The position numbers and the translations under genes are program-made. Below the pieces are notes generated by a model that made no database searches, was not told the DNA's origin, and saw only the letters and a list, made by a program, of their open reading frames with translations. 6,101 nucleotides of DNA from an uncultured Actinomycetes bacterium (lineage in GTDB: Bacteria; Actinomycetota; Actinomycetes; S36-B12). Below, one piece after another: positions 4,554-6,101 of the stretch (positions are counted from its first letter, which is position 1; the number at the start of each line of letters is the position of its first letter). The DNA is taken from NCBI GenBank assembly GCA_937902285.1, contig CALGTB010000217.1, forward strand, positions 1 through 6,101, given 5' to 3'.

Positions 4554-4964
4554 ATGATGGCCAGCGTTCGTGAGTTGGAGCCGTGGGCCCCCATGGCGTT
4601 CTTCGAGAAGACCCCCATCATCGGGTATGTGGTCGCCCTCGACTGGTCCGTCGTGGCGGTCACCGATCGGCTGCTGCGAGAGATCGGTCAGCCGAGGGAA
4701 GCGGTCGTTGGCCGAAACGTCTTCGAGGTGTTCCCGGACAACCCGGACAATCCTGACGCGGACGGCTCAGCCGTCATGCGAGCCTCACTCGAGCGGGCCT
4801 TCTCCTCGGGCGAGGCAGAGGTACTGCCGCGCCAACGTTACGACGCTCCGCCGATCGAGCCCGGTGGTGAATTCCGCGAGCGCTACTGGCTGCCCGAGAA
4901 CGTGCCCGTGAAGGGACCAGACGGGGCTGTCACGTATGTCATTCACACAGTCGTGAGCGCCTGA
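4554..4964 (+). CDS. Stand-alone PAS-domain protein
   Basis: This protein of 136 residues (135 if the second ATG is used) is almost entirely one PAS fold. The first strand and helices span about 22-60 (PIIGYVVALDWSVVAVTDRL, then EAVVGRNVFEVFPDNPDNP). SAVMRASLERAFSSGEAEVL (72-91) is the central helix and strand. QRYD (94-97) and GEFRERYWLPENVPV (105-119) lead into the last strand TYVIHTVV (127-134). The VFPDNPDNP plus ERYWxPENxPV combination is typical of the first PAS domain of actinobacterial sensor kinases and phosphatases. Here there is no kinase, phosphatase, cyclase or DNA-binding output domain, so it would sense a ligand or act through a partner protein. GGGAG (4545-4549) is 4 nt from the first ATG and 7 nt from the second (4557), which favours the second. 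It is divergent from the HxlR-SCP2 regulator and convergent with the MBL gene. Confidence 0.83.
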   Translation: MMASVRELEPWAPMAFFEKTPIIGYVVALDWSVVAVTDRLLREIGQPREAVVGRNVFEVFPDNPDNPDADGSAVMRASLERAFSSGEAEVLPRQRYDAPPIEPGGEFRERYWLPENVPVKGPDGAVTYVIHTVVSA

Positions 4965-4978
4965 AGCCGCTGTAAAGG

Positions 4979-4998
4979 CGCGGCCGAGACCGGCCGCG
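4979..4998. terminator. Bidirectional hairpin between convergent PAS and MBL genes
   Basis: An 8-bp perfect GC stem CGCGGCCG (4979-4986)/CGGCCGCG (4991-4998) closes an AGAC loop. It lies 14 nt after the PAS stop and 14 nt after the MBL stop on the other strand. There is no U-tract on either strand, as is often the case in high-GC actinobacteria. The position between two convergent stops makes a shared terminator likely. Confidence 0.72.
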
Positions 4999-5012
4999 AG
5001 GGAGTGCAGCGG

Positions 5013-5693
5013 TCAGTGCGGAACGGTGCGAATCCCTTCGCGCCACTTGTCCATGTCGCTCACGGGGTAGCCATGGGTCGAAATCACCAAGGCTGGTTCC
5101 AGCTCCGTGAGTCGACTGCGCGACACCACAGCCGCCTGAGGATCGTGATGCAACGCCTTCGGCAGTCTGAGCCATCGTGGATTCGCAGAGTCACGTGACA
5201 GGTTGATCGGTCCATCTCCGATGATGAGAGTTCGATCCGCCGCCCGCCAGAATGCCAGGAGACCGGGGGAATGACCTGGCTGACCGATCACCTCGAAGCC
5301 GGCAACGACGTCGCCCTCCTGAAGCCGGCGGTCGACGGCACGGCGCTTATGGCCCAGGGGGGCAATCCAGTACTTGCCGCCCGCACCCTCGTGCCAGGCG
5401 ATGCTCCCCGACTCGAATGCGTCAGCCTCGATCCCGCTCATGGCTAGCGGTGCTCCCGTGTGCTCGCACAGCCAGGCGCTGGATCCCACGTGATCTCCGT
5501 GGGCGTGCGTCACGACATGCTCGACGACGTTGCGACCCCGAATGAACCCGGCAAGTCGACGCCCGGACCAAGGGAACCCGGCGTCCACGACCACATCACC
5601 ATCGGGCCCTTCGACGATGACGGTGTTGAACATGCTGAGTGGGAACAGCGGACCGACGTGCACACCGTCAGCCACCTTTGAGAGAGTCGCCAT
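5013..5693 (-). CDS. MBL-fold metallo-hydrolase
   Basis: This protein of 226 residues has a complete metallo-beta-lactamase fold metal site. THAHGDH gives H63, H65, D67 and H68 of the HxHxDH motif, GQPGHSPG gives H141, IIGDG gives D160 and STHGYP gives H207. This is the full set for a binuclear Zn or Fe centre. VVVDAGFPWSG (34-44) is the usual strand and turn before it. The pattern is that of general hydrolases (glyoxalase II, lactonase and similar), and substrate cannot be assigned. No signal peptide is seen, so it is probably cytoplasmic. The open frame continues 69 codons upstream to an ATG at 5900, but that extension is arginine and serine rich with no family features. MATLSKVADGVHVG at 5693 is the normal N-terminus of such enzymes, with a GGGAA (complement of 5703-5707) 9 nt upstream. 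It converges with the PAS gene and is not in an operon with it. Confidence 0.87.
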   Translation of the reverse strand: MATLSKVADGVHVGPLFPLSMFNTVIVEGPDGDVVVDAGFPWSGRRLAGFIRGRNVVEHVVTHAHGDHVGSSAWLCEHTGAPLAMSGIEADAFESGSIAWHEGAGGKYWIAPLGHKRRAVDRRLQEGDVVAGFEVIGQPGHSPGLLAFWRAADRTLIIGDGPINLSRDSANPRWLRLPKALHHDPQAAVVSRSRLTELEPALVISTHGYPVSDMDKWREGIRTVPH

Positions 5694-5839
5694 CGCAGCA
5701 GATTCCCAAAGCGAGAGAGATTCCGCCAGTACTGAAAATGAACCGACCTGTCTCGCGATATGCGCGGAGAGCAACTCCCTTGCGTAGGTCAGCGAAGGCC
5801 TACAGCTCCGACCTGACACCTTCAAGCCTTGCGCGATGC
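5694..5839. other. Upstream region of the MBL gene
   Basis: This 146-nt stretch holds the MBL start signals on the minus strand. Small inverted repeats occur (GTAGG at 5784-5788 with CCTAC at 5799-5803, and an overlapping GTCAG/CTGAC pair) and could be regulatory, but no convincing -35/-10 pair is visible. I see no gene. Confidence 0.35.
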
Positions 5840-6013
5840 TTGGAGCCCTGTTGCGGGTCCAGCCGTTTTGGGTACGTACCTGGCGAGACGCTCCAGGCAC
5901 CGCTGGACTCGGATCTGCACGCTGCTCTTGAGCGCCGCGCCAGGGCCGATCACAAGACTTCTAGTGAGTTCGTCCGCGAGGCGCTTCACGAGTCCCGTCG
6001 GCCTGAGCCTTGA
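5840..6013 (+). CDS. Ribbon-helix-helix (CopG/Arc-like) antitoxin-like ORF, start uncertain or decayed
   Basis: The in-frame peptide ETLQAPLDSDLHAALERRAR, followed by ADHKTSSEFVREALHE, matches the ribbon-helix-helix pattern: a short strand, a first helix rich in A/L/R, a turn with T/S, and the SEFVREAL second helix. RHH proteins of this kind are DNA-binding dimers, often antitoxins that repress their own operon. No ATG or GTG lies within the expected distance upstream. The first usable codon is TTG at 5840, which gives 57 residues with an odd Cys-rich start (EPCCGSSR) and no ribosome binding site. The frame stays open far upstream to 5639, but that part runs antisense to the MBL gene and looks non-coding. 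The end is a few residues shorter than usual. It may be a truncated copy, a frameshifted gene or a rare-start gene. Its TGA overlaps the ATG of the next frame as TGATG (6011-6015). Confidence 0.4.
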   Translation: MEPCCGSSRFGYVPGETLQAPLDSDLHAALERRARADHKTSSEFVREALHESRRPEP

Positions 6014-6101
6014 TGCACCGCCCCGCCGGGATTGACGATACAATTGTGTTCAACAATAATACGTCCGTGCGCGTCGAGTTCACTCAATCTGCTCGCCGGC
6101 A
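6013..6101 (+). CDS. 5' end of an unrecognised small protein, possible toxin partner, cut by the right edge
   Basis: The frame opens at the ATG at 6013, overlapping the RHH stop, and remains open to the window end (29 codons). A GTG at 6067 in the same frame gives VRVEFTQSARR, which looks like the first beta-strand and helix of a small single-domain protein such as a RelE-, BrnT- or similar toxin. The fragment is too short to name a family. The GTG start is favoured because the codons before it overlap an AT-rich promoter-like element with its predicted transcription start at 6067. Coupling to the RHH frame by TGATG would favour the ATG instead. The toxin idea rests mainly on position next to an RHH ORF. 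Confidence 0.35.
   Translation, partial: MHRPAGIDDTIVFNNNTSVRVEFTQSARR
6032..6060 (+). promoter_or_regulatory. AT-rich promoter and operator-like repeats at right edge
   Basis: TTGACG (6032-6037) and AATAAT (6055-6060) are 17 bp apart, placing transcription start at about the GTG at 6067. Within the spacer, ACAATTGT (6040-6047) is a perfect palindrome. ATTGT (6043-6047) pairs with ACAAT (6053-6057) around GTTCA. AT-rich repeats overlapping a promoter are typical operators for RHH proteins. The local base composition is clearly lower in GC than the rest of the window. Confidence 0.5.

Noticed and set aside
5694..5900. 69-codon N-terminal extension of the MBL protein
   Set aside because: The extension is composition-biased and has no signal peptide or domain, while the ATG at 5693 begins at the normal family N-terminus.
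1..6101. CRISPR array or insertion sequence ends
   Set aside because: No regularly spaced repeats of 24-40 nt and no matched terminal inverted repeats with a transposase were seen on either strand.

Overview
The window is high-GC DNA with compact genes, GC-rich codon use, HxlR-type regulators and several candidate leaderless starts. This points to an actinobacterium; genus cannot be read from the sequence. It looks like a junction between a mobile element (left) and a stretch of small metabolic and regulatory genes (middle and right).

Left part (1 to about 1150). The N-terminus of a tyrosine-recombinase-type integrase runs off the left edge on the minus strand. Facing away from it on the plus strand is a two-gene, ATGA-coupled toxin-antitoxin pair: an MNT-type nucleotidyltransferase (mntA) and a HEPN ribonuclease (hepT), both with intact signature motifs (type VII). 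After hepT come two inverted pairs of the hexamer CATCCG/CGGATG. They are followed by a segment with the geometry of a tRNA 3' half (anticodon arm, 5-nt variable loop, T loop, 3' acceptor strand) but no matching 5' half. This is the form of an integrase attachment-site remnant and could mark the right end of the element that carries the integrase and the toxin-antitoxin pair.

Middle part (1340-3371). A short HxlR regulator (minus) is divergent from a SnoaL/NTF2-like protein (plus), with GTTAC repeats in the shared promoter region. A PLP-dependent class V aminotransferase-fold enzyme (minus) converges on the SnoaL gene. It lacks the catalytic-cysteine loop of group II cysteine desulfurases (SufS/CsdA) and probably starts leaderless at a GTG.

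Right part (3660-5693). A second HxlR regulator with a C-terminal SCP2-like domain (minus) is divergent from a stand-alone PAS-domain protein (plus). Their shared promoter holds a GGAAC-N5-GTTCC palindrome bracketed by TTCGTAC direct repeats. The PAS gene converges on a metallo-beta-lactamase-fold hydrolase (minus) across a strong hairpin.

Right edge (5840-6101). A ribbon-helix-helix-like ORF without a normal start codon is followed by the start of another small ORF that has its own promoter-like sequence. This may be a second, possibly decayed, toxin-antitoxin locus cut by the window edge.

The two HxlR loci look like self-contained regulator/target pairs. I see no single multi-gene pathway joining all the genes, and no CRISPR array, complete insertion sequence, rRNA or intact tRNA.
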